Shown here in pieces: positions 18,376 to 29,304 of a stretch of 64,000 nt of DNA. The notes under the pieces were generated by a model that worked only from the letters and a program-made list of their open reading frames with translations, did not search any database and was not told the DNA's origin. Source of the DNA: Nonlabens sp. Ci31 (GTDB lineage: Bacteria; Bacteroidota; Bacteroidia; Flavobacteriales; Flavobacteriaceae). The position numbers and the translations under genes were made by a program. The number at the start of each line of letters is the position of its first letter. Position 1 is the stretch's first letter. The stretch lies in NCBI RefSeq assembly GCF_012974865.1, contig NZ_CP043633.1, positions 2,601,501 to 2,665,500 of the forward strand, read 5' to 3'.

Positions 18376-19878
18376 ATGACACATGAAATTTCTTCCAAAA
18401 GATTAAGTCTAAAAGATTTAAATCACATTTCTCAAAATGTTACTGAACTTCAACTATCAGAAAGCGCGCTAGATGCAATTCAAGCATGTAGGGATTATTT
18501 AGACAAGAATTTTGGAAGTGTCAATAGCAAGCCTACTTATGGCATTAATACTGGTTTTGGCTCGTTATGTCATACTCAAATAGATAGCGTTCACTTGACT
18601 CAGTTACAACATAATTTAGTCATGTCTCATGCTTGCGGGACGGGTGAGGAAGTGCCCGAACAAATTGTGAAATGGATGTTATTTCTTAAGATTCAAAGTT
18701 TGTGTTACGGACATAGTGGCGTGAGTGTGGAAGTGGTGCTTCGTTTAATAGATTTTTACAATCAAGGTGTTTATCCGATCATTTATGAGCAAGGGTCTTT
18801 GGGAGCTTCAGGAGATCTTGCGCCGCTGGCACATCTGGCATTGCCATTAATAGGTTTAGGAGAAGTAACCTATCAAGGAAATAGATATACGGGTGAAGAA
18901 ATTAATAAGATAAAGGGTTGGAAATCCTTACAATTACAATCCAAGGAAGGACTGGCCTTAATTAATGGAACTCAGTTCATGCTTGCTTACGGGGTATTGC
19001 TTTCTCTGGAATCTAGAAAGTTATGGTACTGGTCTCATATTACTGCTGCCTTATCTATAGACGGTTTTTCTTGTAACATGTCTCCATTTGATGAGCGTAT
19101 TCATTTGATAAGGCCTCATAAAGGACAGTTGACAAGTGCCTCGATCATCAGAGAACTATTAGAAGATAGTGAGATAGCGGCAAATGAAAAACAAAATGTA
19201 CAAGATCCGTATAGTTTTAGATGCACACCTCAAGTTCATGGTGCTACAAAGGATGCGATTGATTATATCGTCAAAACCGTTTTGACAGAATGTAATTCTG
19301 TTACAGATAATCCAAACGTTTTTCCAGAATCAGATACTATCATTTCTGGTGGTAATTTTCACGGACAGCCGCTCGCACTAGGTTTAGACTTTCTCTCCAT
19401 AGCTATGAGTGAGATAGGTAGCATTAGTGAACGTAGAATATTTCAATTGATGAGTGGAACACGCGATTTACCGCCGTTTTTATGTAAAAACGCAGGCCTT
19501 AATAGTGGCATGATGATCCTACAATATACAGCGGCAAGTATAGTTAGCCAGAATAAGCATTTAGCAAATCCATCTTCAACAGACAGTATTGTGAGTTCTA
19601 ATGGTCAAGAGGATCATGTAAGTATGGGCGCAAATGCAGCTACAAAATCATTTAAGATTATTGATAATATAAAGACAGTGCTGGCTATAGAGCTATTGAC
19701 CAGTTCACAAGCTCTGGAGTTTCATACTAAAGAGACCTCTAGTTTCTTGAAGTCCATAATATCTGTAGTGCGCAGTGTTGTAGAACCTTATGAAAACGAT
19801 CGTGTTATGTATAAAGACATACAACTTGCTAAAGAAATAATGGAGTTTACCGAGTTAGATATGGATATAATGAATTAG
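18376..19878 (+). CDS. hutH: Histidine ammonia-lyase
   Basis: 500 residues of the aromatic-amino-acid lyase superfamily. HutH removes ammonia from histidine to give urocanate, the first step of histidine breakdown. The MIO cofactor forms from Ala144-Ser145-Gly146 in GSLGASGDLAPLAHL. Other family signatures are YGINTGFGSL near 55, LVMSHACGTGEEV near 81 (the His in this motif favours HAL over PAL/TAL) and FRCTPQVHGATKDAI near 283. No hutU, hutI or hutG is adjacent. Its stop overlaps the stop of the convergent gene by 4 bp. Location next to a nitrogen-reserve locus fits a nitrogen-scavenging neighbourhood, but that is only suggestive. Confidence 0.93.
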   Translation: MTHEISSKRLSLKDLNHISQNVTELQLSESALDAIQACRDYLDKNFGSVNSKPTYGINTGFGSLCHTQIDSVHLTQLQHNLVMSHACGTGEEVPEQIVKWMLFLKIQSLCYGHSGVSVEVVLRLIDFYNQGVYPIIYEQGSLGASGDLAPLAHLALPLIGLGEVTYQGNRYTGEEINKIKGWKSLQLQSKEGLALINGTQFMLAYGVLLSLESRKLWYWSHITAALSIDGFSCNMSPFDERIHLIRPHKGQLTSASIIRELLEDSEIAANEKQNVQDPYSFRCTPQVHGATKDAIDYIVKTVLTECNSVTDNPNVFPESDTIISGGNFHGQPLALGLDFLSIAMSEIGSISERRIFQLMSGTRDLPPFLCKNAGLNSGMMILQYTAASIVSQNKHLANPSSTDSIVSSNGQEDHVSMGANAATKSFKIIDNIKTVLAIELLTSSQALEFHTKETSSFLKSIISVVRSVVEPYENDRVMYKDIQLAKEIMEFTELDMDIMN

Positions 19879-20303
19879 TTCATTCTATGGTTGGGTACGG
19901 ATCCATTAAAACAATCAAGTAGTTCCTTATGAGTCCAAAGAAGTGCTTCTTCTTTGTTAGGGAAGGATTTTAATTTACCAGGCTTAAAAAATTTACTTTC
20001 CAAAGGGACAGAGCTCATGCCTTGCGCCTTAGTTTCTACGATGCTTATACAACAAAGATCATTATGCTTCGTATTGTGTAAATGTACCATAGGGTCAATA
20101 CTATAGCTGTTTTCACGGATGCTGATATATCCTAATTTATAATTTTCACCGTAGTAAGAAATAACGGCATCAGCCAACATATTATTTAATTCTAAATTAA
20201 AATGAATTCCTTCTTTTATTCTACCTATAATTACATCAGTGTACAATTCAAAATCTCCAAAATCTAGGTCTAATGTCTTAATATGCTTCGTTTTACTATC
20301 CAT
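19875..20303 (-). CDS. Hypothetical protein, possibly SpoIIAA/STAS-like
   Basis: 142 residues, soluble, acidic start (MDSKTKHIKTLDLDFGDFEL). The end, FPNKEEALLWTHKELLDCF, resembles the final helix of SpoIIAA-like (STAS fold) proteins, where a phrase like F-x-x-x-EEAL-W is typical; this is inference from pattern only. It converges on hutH with a 4-bp overlap of stop codons. Confidence 0.65.
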   Translation of the reverse strand: MDSKTKHIKTLDLDFGDFELYTDVIIGRIKEGIHFNLELNNMLADAVISYYGENYKLGYISIRENSYSIDPMVHLHNTKHNDLCCISIVETKAQGMSSVPLESKFFKPGKLKSFPNKEEALLWTHKELLDCFNGSVPNHRMN

Positions 20304-20474
20304 GTCGTAAAGGTACTCTTAAAGAACTATGCATACATAGTATAATCAAGCTAATAACATAAAATCGATTAAAGCTGAATTTTACCGTTTATGTAATATT
20401 TAAAAGATGTGTTTAAGCACACTTATAAGTACTTTTAAAGAATACATCGTTTGAGTCAACTTTTATATATTACT

Positions 20475-20496
20475 GTCAGTTTATATATAAACTGAC
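20475..20496. repeat. 22-bp perfect palindrome
   Basis: GTCAGTTTA-TATA-TAAACTGAC, in the 270-bp gap between the hypothetical gene and clpC. It is AT-rich in the middle and could be a binding site or a hairpin; it shares no sequence with the dispersed GCTTTCGCGAAAGC family. Confidence 0.6.
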
Positions 20497-20513
20497 TAAT
20501 GATTAAATAAAAA

Positions 20514-20547
20514 AACGCATCTTAAAAAGTGATTTTTAAGATGCGTT
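20514..20547 (-). terminator. Intrinsic terminator of clpC
   Basis: On the minus strand a hairpin with arms AACGCATCTTAAAAA / TTTTTAAGATGCGTT is followed by a run of seven T residues, 27 bp after the clpC stop codon. Confidence 0.85.
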
Positions 20548-20573
20548 GGTATTTACAACTGTAGTCTATAAGA

Positions 20574-23135
20574 TTATTCTGCCGACTGTTCTGTGTCTGG
20601 TTTTACAATCTTTACGACTAGCTTGTCATTTTCTTTGTCAAATTCCATGAATATGGTATCACCTTCTTGCAGTTGACTATTGACAATCTCTTCTGCAAGA
20701 GTATCTTCAATATACTTTTGAATGGCACGTTTAAGAGGTCTAGCTCCATATTCTTTATCAAAGCCTTTGTCTACTATGTAGTTTTTTGCTTCATCACTTA
20801 GCGTTAATTCGTATCCTAAATCTTTAATACGAGAAAAGAGCTTTGCAAGTTCGATATCAATGATTTTGTAAATGTCTTCTCTTTCAAGCGCATTAAAAAC
20901 AATGACATCATCAATTCTGTTTAAGAATTCTGGAGCAAATGTTTTCTTTAAAGCTGCTTGTATAACGCTACTAGCATTATCACCTTCAGCCAATTTACGT
21001 GCTGCGGTACCGAATCCAACACCAGAACCAAAATCTTTCAATTTGCGAGCCCCTACGTTAGAAGTCATGATAATAATGGTGTTTCTAAAATCAATTTTTC
21101 TTCCTAAGCTGTCTGTTAAGAAACCATCATCTAGAACTTGAAGTAGCATATTGAAAACATCTGGATGTGCTTTTTCTATTTCATCTAGTAAGATCACTGC
21201 ATAAGGCTTGCGTCGCACTTTTTCAGTAAGCTGGCCACCTTCTTCGTAACCTACATAACCTGGAGGTGCTCCTATTAATCTAGAAATAGCAAATTTCTCC
21301 ATATACTCACTCATATCAATACGAATGAGCGAATTTTCAGAATCAAAAAGCTCGCTAGCAAGAACCTTTGCCAGTTGTGTTTTACCAACTCCAGTCTGTC
21401 CTAAGAAAATAAAAGAACCAATAGGCTTGTTAGGATCTTTCAATCCAGCTCTATTACGTTGTATTGCTTTAACGACTTGTTTTACTGCTTTTTCTTGCCC
21501 TATAACAAGATCTCCTATTGATTCATTGAGGTTACTCAGTTTTTTCATTTCCTTAGTAGCGATACGATTCACAGGTATACCTGTCATCATACTAACAACT
21601 TCGGCCACGTTATCTTCTGTAACAGTGTCTTTATGGAGCTTAGAAGCATCTTCCCATGCTTGTTGCGCTTCAGAAAGTTGCAATTCTAGTTTTTTCTCAT
21701 CATCGCGCAGTTTTGCAGCTTGTTCATACTTCTGCTTTTTAACGACGTTATTCTTCTCTTCCTTAACTTCTTCCAGTTGCTTTTCTATTTCAACGATTTG
21801 ATCAGGAACTTCTATGTTGGTAATGTGAATACGAGATCCAGCCTCATCCAAAGCATCTATAGCTTTATCTGGTAAAAAACGATCTGTCATATAACGGTTG
21901 GTAAGTTTCACACAAGCATTAATAGCTTCTGGAGTATACTCTACATTATGATGTTCTTCATATTTACCTTTGATGTTGTTCAATATAATAATTGTTTCTT
22001 CTACTGAAGTAGGTTCCACCATTACCTTTTGAAAACGTCTTTCTAACGCACCATCTTTTTCAATACTATTTCTGTATTCGTCTAGTGTTGTTGCCCCGAT
22101 GCATTGAATCTCTCCACGGGCTAGTGCAGGTTTAAACATGTTAGCTGCATCTAGGGAGCCAGCGGCTCCACCAGCACCTACTATGGTGTGAATTTCATCT
22201 ATAAAAAGAATAATATCTTCATTCTTCTCTAGTTCATTCATTACCGCTTTCATGCGCTCTTCAAACTGACCTCTGTATTTAGTTCCAGCGACTAGGCTAG
22301 CTAAATCAAGTGTTATTACCCTTTTGTTAAAAAGAATACGAGATACTTTTTTCTGAATAATCCTTAAAGCAAGACCTTCAGCTATAGCACTTTTACCAAC
22401 ACCAGGCTCTCCTATTAATAAAGGGTTGTTTTTCTTTCGACGACTCAAAATTTGAGATACACGTTGTATTTCTTCTGTACGACCTACAACTGGATCTAAT
22501 TTGTCATCTTCGGCCATTTTAGTTAAATCACGACCAAAATTGTCAAGAACAGGAGTTTTAGACTTTTTGTTAACCTTTTTATCTGCGCTAGGAGAGAAGA
22601 GGTTTTCTTTACCGCCGTCTTGCATGTCATCTCCAGCATCATCATCACTAAAAGATTGTGCACTCACATCTTCTACATAGCCATCTTCTTGGGAAAGGAT
22701 CAATTTAAATTCGTCCTTTACATTATCATAATCTACTTTAAGCTTGTTTAAAAGCTTTGTCGTAGGGTCATTTTCATTACGTAGAATACATAATAAAAGG
22801 TGTGCTGTATTTATAGAAGTACTTTGAAAAAGTTTTGCTTCTAGAAAAGTGGTTTTGAGTGCACGCTCTGCCTGTCTCGTTAAATGTAAATTCTTTTTTT
22901 CATTTATCGCGCTTGAGATATTTGGGTTTGCTGGGCTGAGTATTTCAACTTTACGACGCAAACTATCCAAGTCCACCGATAAATTAGTTAAAATCTCTAT
23001 CGCCTTCCCATCTCCATCACGCAGTAATCCTAACATTAAATGTTCAGTACCTATAAAATCATGACCTAATCGCAACGCCTCTTCCTTGCTATAGGCGATG
23101 ACGTCCTTTACTCTTGGTGAAAAATTATCGTCCAT
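20574..23135 (-). CDS. clpC: ATP-dependent Clp protease ATP-binding subunit ClpC
   Basis: 853 residues from the ATG at 23135 ([13 protein letters not shown], the normal family start; an upstream in-frame ATG adds 16 unrelated residues). ClpC is a cytoplasmic AAA+ unfoldase that feeds proteins to ClpP. Domains: Clp N-repeat (about 1-145), first AAA module with Walker [10 protein letters not shown] and Walker [10 protein letters not shown], a UVR-type middle region ([21 protein letters not shown]), second AAA module with GQTGVGKTQ, and the C-terminal D2-small domain. Both ATPase centres look complete. It has its own strong terminator and is divergent from gyrA, with a copy of the dispersed palindrome in the shared upstream region. 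Confidence 0.96.
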   Translation of the reverse strand: MDDNFSPRVKDVIAYSKEEALRLGHDFIGTEHLMLGLLRDGDGKAIEILTNLSVDLDSLRRKVEILSPANPNISSAINEKKNLHLTRQAERALKTTFLEAKLFQSTSINTAHLLLCILRNENDPTTKLLNKLKVDYDNVKDEFKLILSQEDGYVEDVSAQSFSDDDAGDDMQDGGKENLFSPSADKKVNKKSKTPVLDNFGRDLTKMAEDDKLDPVVGRTEEIQRVSQILSRRKKNNPLLIGEPGVGKSAIAEGLALRIIQKKVSRILFNKRVITLDLASLVAGTKYRGQFEERMKAVMNELEKNEDIILFIDEIHTIVGAGGAAGSLDAANMFKPALARGEIQCIGATTLDEYRNSIEKDGALERRFQKVMVEPTSVEETIIILNNIKGKYEEHHNVEYTPEAINACVKLTNRYMTDRFLPDKAIDALDEAGSRIHITNIEVPDQIVEIEKQLEEVKEEKNNVVKKQKYEQAAKLRDDEKKLELQLSEAQQAWEDASKLHKDTVTEDNVAEVVSMMTGIPVNRIATKEMKKLSNLNESIGDLVIGQEKAVKQVVKAIQRNRAGLKDPNKPIGSFIFLGQTGVGKTQLAKVLASELFDSENSLIRIDMSEYMEKFAISRLIGAPPGYVGYEEGGQLTEKVRRKPYAVILLDEIEKAHPDVFNMLLQVLDDGFLTDSLGRKIDFRNTIIIMTSNVGARKLKDFGSGVGFGTAARKLAEGDNASSVIQAALKKTFAPEFLNRIDDVIVFNALEREDIYKIIDIELAKLFSRIKDLGYELTLSDEAKNYIVDKGFDKEYGARPLKRAIQKYIEDTLAEEIVNSQLQEGDTIFMEFDKENDKLVVKIVKPDTEQSAE

Positions 23136-23210
23136 ATTGCTTCTTTCGTTTAAATGTATTGATTTTATCCTTTCAAAAAGCATTCCGTACTATAAAAAAG
23201 GGTTAATACT

Positions 23211-23238
23211 TTGTTAGGCTTTCGCGAAAGCCTAACAA
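23211..23238. repeat. 28-bp perfect palindrome between clpC and gyrA
   Basis: The GCTTTCGCGAAAGC core (23218-23231) is extended symmetrically by TTGTTAG/CTAACAA arms. It lies in the divergent promoter region of clpC and gyrA. Confidence 0.9.
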
Positions 23239-23403
23239 TAACAGTCATTTCCCCCAATATTTAAACTCTTAAAACTTATCCACATGAAGTGATTAAAAGT
23301 GTTAATAAAAATAGCTCATAATGAGTATCAAAGCCTTATTAATACTAGGGATTTACTTAAATTGCTAGTTGTTAAAATAACTAATTAATATAATCTGATT
23401 TAC

Positions 23404-25926
23404 ATGGCAGATGGAGAAAAATTAATCCCGATAAACATCGAGGATGAAATGAAGTCAGCATACATCGATTACTCGATGTCAGTCATAGTGTCACGTGCAC
23501 TGCCAGATGTGCGAGACGGACTAAAACCGGTACATAGAAGAGTTCTTTTTGGTATGTATGAACTGGGTGTGCTTTCTAATAGAGGTTACAAGAAAAGTGC
23601 GAGAATAGTAGGAGAAGTACTTGGCAAGTATCACCCACATGGAGATACTTCTGTTTATGATGCTATGGTGCGTATGGCTCAAGAATGGTCACTGCGTTAC
23701 ATGATGGTAGATGGTCAAGGTAACTTCGGTAGTGTGGATGGAGATCCTCCAGCAGCAATGCGTTACACAGAGGCAAAAATGCGTAAGATATCTGAAGAGA
23801 TGCTTGCAGATATTGATAAAGAAACGGTTGATACGCAGCTTAACTTTGACGATACCTTATCAGAGCCTACTGTTCTTCCTACTAAAATCCCTAATCTTCT
23901 TGTAAATGGTGCCAGTGGTATAGCTGTAGGTATGGCGACTAACATGCCACCACACAACTTAACAGAAGTGGTTGATGGTACTATAGCCTACATTGAGAAT
24001 AATGATATTGAGATCGATGAACTGATCACTCATATCAAGGCTCCGGATTTTCCTACTGGTGGTATTATTTATGGTTATGATGGTGTGAAAGACGCTTTTC
24101 ATACGGGCCGTGGACGTGTAAAAATACGTGGGCGTGTTAGAATTGAAGAAGTTAAAGGTCGTGAATGTATCATAGTGGACGAGTTGCCTTATCAGGTCAA
24201 TAAGGCAGATATGATTAAGAAAACAGCCGATCTTATTAACGATAAAAAACTAGAAGGTATCGCCTCGATAAGAGACGAGTCTGATAGAAACGGAATGCGT
24301 ATTGTTTATGTTCTTAAACGCGATGCTATTCCTAATATCGTGATTAATAAATTATACAAGCATACGTCACTTCAATCTAGTTTTAGTGTTAACAACATTG
24401 CTTTAGTGAAAGGACGTCCTCAGTTGCTCAATGTAAAAGAGATGATCCATCATTTTGTAGAGCACAGGCATGATGTAGTTGTTAGAAGAACTGTCTATGA
24501 GCTGCGTAAGGCAGAAGAACGAGCTCACATTCTGGAAGGATTGATCATTGCTAGTGATAACATCGATGAGGTTATTGCGTTGATACGATCTAGTAGTAAC
24601 GGTGAAGAAGCTCGCGCAAAATTAATTGAGCGTTTTGAGCTTTCCGAAATACAAGCTCGTGCGATAGTTGAAATGCGACTGAGACAGCTTACTGGACTGG
24701 AGCAAGATAAACTACGTACAGAGTATAGTGAATTGATGGAGACCATTACTGACTTGAAAGACATTCTTGAAAAGAAAGAACGTCGCATGCAAATCATTAA
24801 GGAGGAACTTATTGAGGTTAGAGAAAAATTTGGTGATGAGCGTCGCTCTCTAATAGAGTATGCAGGTGGTGATCTCAGTATAGAAGATATGATCCCTGAT
24901 GAGCAAGTAGTTATCACTATTTCTCATGCAGGTTATATTAAAAGGACAAGTCTTACAGAATACAAAACCCAAAATCGCGGTGGAGTAGGACAAAAGGCGA
25001 GTACCACAAGGGATGAAGATTTCTTAGTAGATCTCTTTGTAGGAACTAATCACCAGTACATGTTGTTCTTTACAGAAAAAGGGAAATGCTTCTGGATGCG
25101 CGTTTATGAAATTCCAGAAGGTAGTAAAACCTCTAAAGGTCGCGCTATTCAAAACCTAATCAATATTGAGCAGGATGATAATGTAAAATCAGTTATTTGT
25201 ACCCAAGATATTAAGGACGAAGAGTATATCAACAGTCACTTTGTGATTATGTGTACGAAGAAAGGTGTGGTTAAGAAAACATCTCTCGAACAATACTCTA
25301 GACCTAGGTCAAACGGTATCAATGCGATCACCGTCAGAGATGGAGATACCCTTCTAGAGGCAAAACTTACTACCGGAGACAGTCATGTAATGTTAGGTCT
25401 GAAGAGTGGTAAAGCCATTCGTTTTGATGAATCTAAAACACGTCCTATGGGTAGAAATGCCAGTGGAGTTCGTGGAATAAGATTATCTAATGAAGATGAT
25501 GAGGTCATAGGAATGGTGGCGGTTAACGATATGGATTCTAATATTCTTGTCGTATCAGAAAAAGGATATGGAAAACGTTCGAGTCTTGATGATTACAGAG
25601 AGACCAATCGTGGAGGAAAAGGTGTAAAAACCATTTCAGTTACGGAGAAAACGGGTGGTCTTGTAGCACTTAAGAATGTAAGCGACGAGGATGGTTTGAT
25701 GATTATCAATAAATCTGGAGTTGCGATACGTATGAATGTGGCTAACCTAAGGGTAATGGGGCGCGCAACACAAGGAGTGCGTTTGATTAATTTGAAAGGA
25801 AACGATTCTATTGCTGCAGTAGCTAAAGTTGTTAAAGAGGAAGAAGAAGAAATAGCATCTGAGGACGGTACAGTTTCTGAAACTCAAGACGCTGGCACGA
25901 CAGTTGTAGATGATAGTGAAGAATAA
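23404..25926 (+). CDS. gyrA: DNA gyrase subunit A
   Basis: 840 residues. GyrA cuts and rejoins DNA within the A2B2 gyrase complex, adding negative supercoils. The catalytic tyrosine is Tyr121 in AAMRYTEAK. The quinolone-resistance region reads [13 protein letters not shown]; Thr82 lies at the position of E. coli Ser83. The C-terminal half has six blades of the DNA-wrapping beta-pinwheel, with the GyrA box QNRGGVGQK near residue 523 and related GG-K phrases later. The tail is acidic. A TPR gene follows 14 bp downstream, probably in the same operon. Confidence 0.98.
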   Translation: MADGEKLIPINIEDEMKSAYIDYSMSVIVSRALPDVRDGLKPVHRRVLFGMYELGVLSNRGYKKSARIVGEVLGKYHPHGDTSVYDAMVRMAQEWSLRYMMVDGQGNFGSVDGDPPAAMRYTEAKMRKISEEMLADIDKETVDTQLNFDDTLSEPTVLPTKIPNLLVNGASGIAVGMATNMPPHNLTEVVDGTIAYIENNDIEIDELITHIKAPDFPTGGIIYGYDGVKDAFHTGRGRVKIRGRVRIEEVKGRECIIVDELPYQVNKADMIKKTADLINDKKLEGIASIRDESDRNGMRIVYVLKRDAIPNIVINKLYKHTSLQSSFSVNNIALVKGRPQLLNVKEMIHHFVEHRHDVVVRRTVYELRKAEERAHILEGLIIASDNIDEVIALIRSSSNGEEARAKLIERFELSEIQARAIVEMRLRQLTGLEQDKLRTEYSELMETITDLKDILEKKERRMQIIKEELIEVREKFGDERRSLIEYAGGDLSIEDMIPDEQVVITISHAGYIKRTSLTEYKTQNRGGVGQKASTTRDEDFLVDLFVGTNHQYMLFFTEKGKCFWMRVYEIPEGSKTSKGRAIQNLINIEQDDNVKSVICTQDIKDEEYINSHFVIMCTKKGVVKKTSLEQYSRPRSNGINAITVRDGDTLLEAKLTTGDSHVMLGLKSGKAIRFDESKTRPMGRNASGVRGIRLSNEDDEVIGMVAVNDMDSNILVVSEKGYGKRSSLDDYRETNRGGKGVKTISVTEKTGGLVALKNVSDEDGLMIINKSGVAIRMNVANLRVMGRATQGVRLINLKGNDSIAAVAKVVKEEEEEIASEDGTVSETQDAGTTVVDDSEE

Positions 25927-25940
25927 TAAATATATATAGT

Positions 25941-27128
25941 ATGAAACTTAAATTAACAATACTTTTTCTGGCTGTAGCTTCTATAGCTATGGCTCAGAAA
26001 AGAGAAATGAGAAAAATTGAGAAGGCACTAAAATCTAATGATATTTCAACGGCTATTGCATTATTCAATTCGATCGATGAAAGTACCATAGAGCCCAAGT
26101 ATGAAGGAGCGTATTCTTTTTACAAAGCAGCAACTACCGTTGGTGTTTCTGGTAAAAGTAGTGCCTCTGAGAAGGAGATTTATGTGTCTTTAGACTTAAT
26201 TGAAAACGCTGAAAAATTAGGCTATGATGAAAAGGAGTTATTAGCTGTAGTAGAAAGTAAAGCAAAAGATCGCTTATTTACTCTGGCAAATGAAAAGCTC
26301 AAATCTAATGATATGAAAGGGGCGTTAACTATTGTCAACTATCTTTCAAAGCTGGATCCTTCTAATATGAACATGTATTTTAATGCGGCTAATTTAGCTT
26401 ACCAGGCTGGTGAGTTTGAAATGGCTAAAGAAAAGTATCAAATCTTGCTGGATAATACATATACCGGTCAAGAGACTGCTTACGTTGCTGTAAATATATC
26501 AAATCAACAAGAAGAGGATTTCCCTAGCAAAAAGCTACGTGACTTTGCTGTTACTTCAAAATCGCACACTCAACCAAAAGATATTAAAACCTCCTCACAG
26601 GTAGGTAGTATGGTAACTAACTTGGTCTGGATGTATAAAAATGATGGTGATGTAGATAAAGCAAAAACTACATTTACTAAGGCTTTAAAAGATTTTTCTA
26701 ATGATGAGTCTTTAAAGTTTGCTAAGGCAGATATTTATTTGAACTTAGAAATGATTGAGGAATATAAAGCAGCGTCAAAAAGTCTTACGGAAGAAGTTAA
26801 AGACCCTAAGGTGTATGATAAACTTGCATTAGCAGCACTAAATACAAAGGATTATGACCAAGCCATAAAGTATTATGAGTTGAGCATAGGTATAGCGCCC
26901 GAAAATTTTGTTGCGCAAGCTAATTTAGGTCTTTGTTACGTGGAGAAAGGGAATTTAGAGACCACGCCTGCAAAGGATCAATTAGAACTATACAAGAAAG
27001 CAATTGCTTGTTATGAAAAAGCTCATGAAGTAGAGCCAGAAGATAAAACCGCGATTAATACATTAATTAGTTTATACGGTGTGTTTGACATGAACGATAA
27101 GGTTACAGAAATGAAGTCCAAATTGTAA
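25941..27128 (+). CDS. Exported tetratricopeptide-repeat protein downstream of gyrA
   Basis: 395 residues with a signal peptide (MKLKLTILFLAVASIAMAQ), so periplasmic or envelope-attached. Degenerate TPR helices run through the protein, clearest near the end (DYDQAIKYYELSIGIAPENFVAQANLGLCYVEKG and KAIACYEKAHEVEPEDKTAINTLISLYG). TPRs bind other proteins; the partner is unknown. The gene is 14 bp after gyrA and is followed by a bidirectional terminator. This gyrA-TPR pairing is common in flavobacteria, but I know of no functional link. Confidence 0.85.
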   Translation: MKLKLTILFLAVASIAMAQKREMRKIEKALKSNDISTAIALFNSIDESTIEPKYEGAYSFYKAATTVGVSGKSSASEKEIYVSLDLIENAEKLGYDEKELLAVVESKAKDRLFTLANEKLKSNDMKGALTIVNYLSKLDPSNMNMYFNAANLAYQAGEFEMAKEKYQILLDNTYTGQETAYVAVNISNQQEEDFPSKKLRDFAVTSKSHTQPKDIKTSSQVGSMVTNLVWMYKNDGDVDKAKTTFTKALKDFSNDESLKFAKADIYLNLEMIEEYKAASKSLTEEVKDPKVYDKLALAALNTKDYDQAIKYYELSIGIAPENFVAQANLGLCYVEKGNLETTPAKDQLELYKKAIACYEKAHEVEPEDKTAINTLISLYGVFDMNDKVTEMKSKL

Positions 27129-27155
27129 TGGATCAGTAATTTGATTTTATTATCC

Positions 27156-27170
27156 CGCTTTCGCGAAAGC
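27156..27170. repeat. Dispersed palindrome downstream of the TPR gene
   Basis: CGCTTTCGCGAAAGC, an exact copy of the core, lies 28 bp after the TPR stop codon and just upstream of the terminator hairpin. Confidence 0.9.
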
Positions 27171-27179
27171 AGTATAAAA

Positions 27180-27214
27180 CAAAAGCTCTTAGATCAACAT
27201 CTAAGAGCTTTTTT
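27180..27214. terminator. Bidirectional terminator between the TPR gene and the NlpC/P60 gene
   Basis: The hairpin AAAAGCTCTTAGAT...ATCTAAGAGCTTTT is followed by T residues on the plus strand and preceded by A residues, so it can work for both converging genes. Confidence 0.85.
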
Positions 27215-27237
27215 TATTGTCATATTTTGTTTTAAAA

Positions 27238-27987
27238 TCAAATAACTTTTTTGATCACTCTCAGTTTATGAGTGTGTATATTCTTTTCTATATTAAATAT
27301 GCCGCTTTGATCCAGCCGATCTATACGTACTTTTCCATGAGCATGAACAATATAATTATCGCTCATAATGATTCCTACATGAGTGATCTTTCCTTCCTGA
27401 TTGTCAAAGAAAGCTAAATCACCTGGCTCCGACTCCTCTATAAAACTAAGAACCTCACCTTGTGTTGCTTGTTCGCTAGCATCTCTTAAGAGATCAAAAC
27501 CATTTAATCGGTATATAAGTTGTGAGAAACCACTACAGTCTATTCCTAGCGGTGTTCTTCCTCCCCATAAATAAGGTGTGTTTAAAAAAAGTAACGCGTT
27601 ATTTATAAGTTGAGATTTACTAAAGTTGATCTTAGCGGTATCTATTGGAAACAGGTCGTTCAAGAAAGGAGTAGAACTCACTTGAGCACCAATGGTTATG
27701 GTACTCAAGGTATGGTCTTCATGTGTAAGATGTGCTATTAAATCTTTAGAATAGTAGTGCTCTTCTTTTAGTAAGTGATGGTATTCTTCTGCTTCGATCT
27801 CTTGGAACTGCTTGTTGTCTATCCAACCTTCATAATTATCATGAGCCAGTCTAATTTTAGACCACTTTTTTCTGCTCTCTACAATTTTAAAGATTTCTCC
27901 GTAGAGTACTTGAGACACCATTTCACTGGCATCACTAGTTTCAGACCTTAAGGGAGCAATAGAAATCGGACAGATACCGTATCTCAT
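27238..27987 (-). CDS. NlpC/P60 family cysteine peptidase (C40) with SH3-like N-terminus
   Basis: 249 residues. An SH3b-like region (about 1-80) includes YGEIFKIVESRKKWSKIRLAHDNYEGWID. The C-terminal NlpC/P60 domain contains the catalytic Cys in LGIDCSGFSQLIYR near residue 150, the His in HVGIIMSDNYIVHAHG near 205 and following residues. Such enzymes cut peptide stems of the cell wall. No signal peptide is evident, which is unusual for a wall hydrolase; it may be a cytoplasmic recycling enzyme. It begins 9 bp after the thiolase stop, so the two form an operon. Confidence 0.88.
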   Translation of the reverse strand: MRYGICPISIAPLRSETSDASEMVSQVLYGEIFKIVESRKKWSKIRLAHDNYEGWIDNKQFQEIEAEEYHHLLKEEHYYSKDLIAHLTHEDHTLSTITIGAQVSSTPFLNDLFPIDTAKINFSKSQLINNALLFLNTPYLWGGRTPLGIDCSGFSQLIYRLNGFDLLRDASEQATQGEVLSFIEESEPGDLAFFDNQEGKITHVGIIMSDNYIVHAHGKVRIDRLDQSGIFNIEKNIHTHKLRVIKKVI

Positions 27988-27996
27988 AAAACTTAA

Positions 27997-29169
27997 TTAA
28001 GATTGTAAGATTATCGCACTTGCGCCGCCGCCGCCGTTACATATTGCAGCTGCTCCTATGGTTCCATTTTCTTGTTTTAACACACTTAAAAGTGTGGTCA
28101 CAATTCTTGCTCCACTGCATCCTAATGGATGACCTAATGATACGGCTCCTCCGTAAACGTTAACATTTTTATCTTCAAGGCCTAGAATTTTCATATTGGC
28201 AAGACCTACTACTGAAAAAGCTTCGTTAAATTCAAAGTAATCCACATCTCCCATGTGAACACCAGCTTTTTTAAGCGCTTTTGGTAATGCTTTAGAAGGA
28301 GAAGTAGTGAAATATTTAGGTTCTTGAGCGGCGTCAGCATAGCCTATAATTGTTGCCAGTGGTACTAAACCAAGCTCTTGAGCTTTTTCTTCACTCATCA
28401 ATACTAAAGCTGCAGCGCCATCATTGATAGTAGAGGCATTAGCAGCAGTTACGGTGCCATCTTTTGAAAATGCTGGTCTAAGAGCAGAGATTTTTTCCAT
28501 TTTAATATTGGTAAACTCCTCATCGATAGATACAATAATATCTTCTCCTCTTCTTTGTGGAACAGCAACAGGAACCACTTCATCGTTAAATTTTCCATTT
28601 TCCCAAGCAGCTGCAGAGCGGTGATAGGATTGAATGGCAAAGTTATCTTGATCTTCTCTTGTGAAATTATGATCTGTAGCACATAGATCTGCGCAAGTTC
28701 CCATGGCTTCCTGACTATAAGCATCAACGAGGCCATCTTTTTGCATTCCGTCTATTAGGGTAGTAGGACCAAACTTTTGTCCAGTTCTCATTTGAACATA
28801 ATGTGGAATCATGCTCATGTTTTCCATTCCACCGGCTACAACGACGTCGTTATCACCTAGTGCGATAGATTGCGCAGCCATCATAATAGTTTTCATTCCG
28901 CTAGCACATACTTTATTTACGGTAGTAGCAGGGGTGCGATCGCTAATCCCAGCTCCTATAGCAGCTTGTCTTGCTGGTGCTTGTCCAGTGCCAGCTTGGA
29001 CGACATTTCCCATCAATACCTCATCAACATGATTTGGGTCCAATGAAATTTTATCTAAGGCACCTTTAATGGCTATAGCTCCTAATCTTGTCGCTGGAAC
29101 AGAAGATAATTTACCCATAAAACTTCCTATAGGCGTTCTAGCATAAGATACAATAACTACTTTCTTCAT
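27997..29169 (-). CDS. Acetyl-CoA acetyltransferase (thiolase)
   Basis: 390 residues from the ATG at 29169 (MKKVVIVSYARTPIGSFMG). A longer reading from 29241 is unlikely because a promoter box lies inside it. Active-site residues are all present: Cys88 in NKVCASGMK, His in the GHPLGCSGAR motif, and the second Cys in CNGGGGASA; NEAFSVV completes the site. The enzyme joins or splits acetoacetyl-CoA and acetyl-CoA. It acts in the cytoplasm. The exact pathway (ketone body, isoprenoid precursor or degradation) is not shown by its neighbours. Confidence 0.93.
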   Translation of the reverse strand: MKKVVIVSYARTPIGSFMGKLSSVPATRLGAIAIKGALDKISLDPNHVDEVLMGNVVQAGTGQAPARQAAIGAGISDRTPATTVNKVCASGMKTIMMAAQSIALGDNDVVVAGGMENMSMIPHYVQMRTGQKFGPTTLIDGMQKDGLVDAYSQEAMGTCADLCATDHNFTREDQDNFAIQSYHRSAAAWENGKFNDEVVPVAVPQRRGEDIIVSIDEEFTNIKMEKISALRPAFSKDGTVTAANASTINDGAAALVLMSEEKAQELGLVPLATIIGYADAAQEPKYFTTSPSKALPKALKKAGVHMGDVDYFEFNEAFSVVGLANMKILGLEDKNVNVYGGAVSLGHPLGCSGARIVTTLLSVLKQENGTIGAAAICNGGGGASAIILQS

Positions 29170-29186
29170 GATTCTGTTTTTCTTTG

Positions 29187-29194
29187 CAAAAATA
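29187..29194 (-). promoter_or_regulatory. -7 box TATTTTTG for the thiolase gene
   Basis: The minus-strand box lies 17 bp upstream of the ATG at 29169, supporting that start over the in-frame start at 29241. Confidence 0.5.
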
Positions 29195-29304
29195 ATGATT
29201 TTAATAAGCAATTCATAGAGTTCCTTTAATGCATCAACCAATTGTTTTCATTAAATAATGATATTTTAAAAGTATAGTTGTTAATTTGTTTTATACAGCG
29301 CGAG

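Noticed and set aside
21325..21801. 158-codon plus-strand ORF inside clpC
   Set aside because: It is antisense to the ClpC ATPase core; Ser-rich composition is typical of shadow frames.
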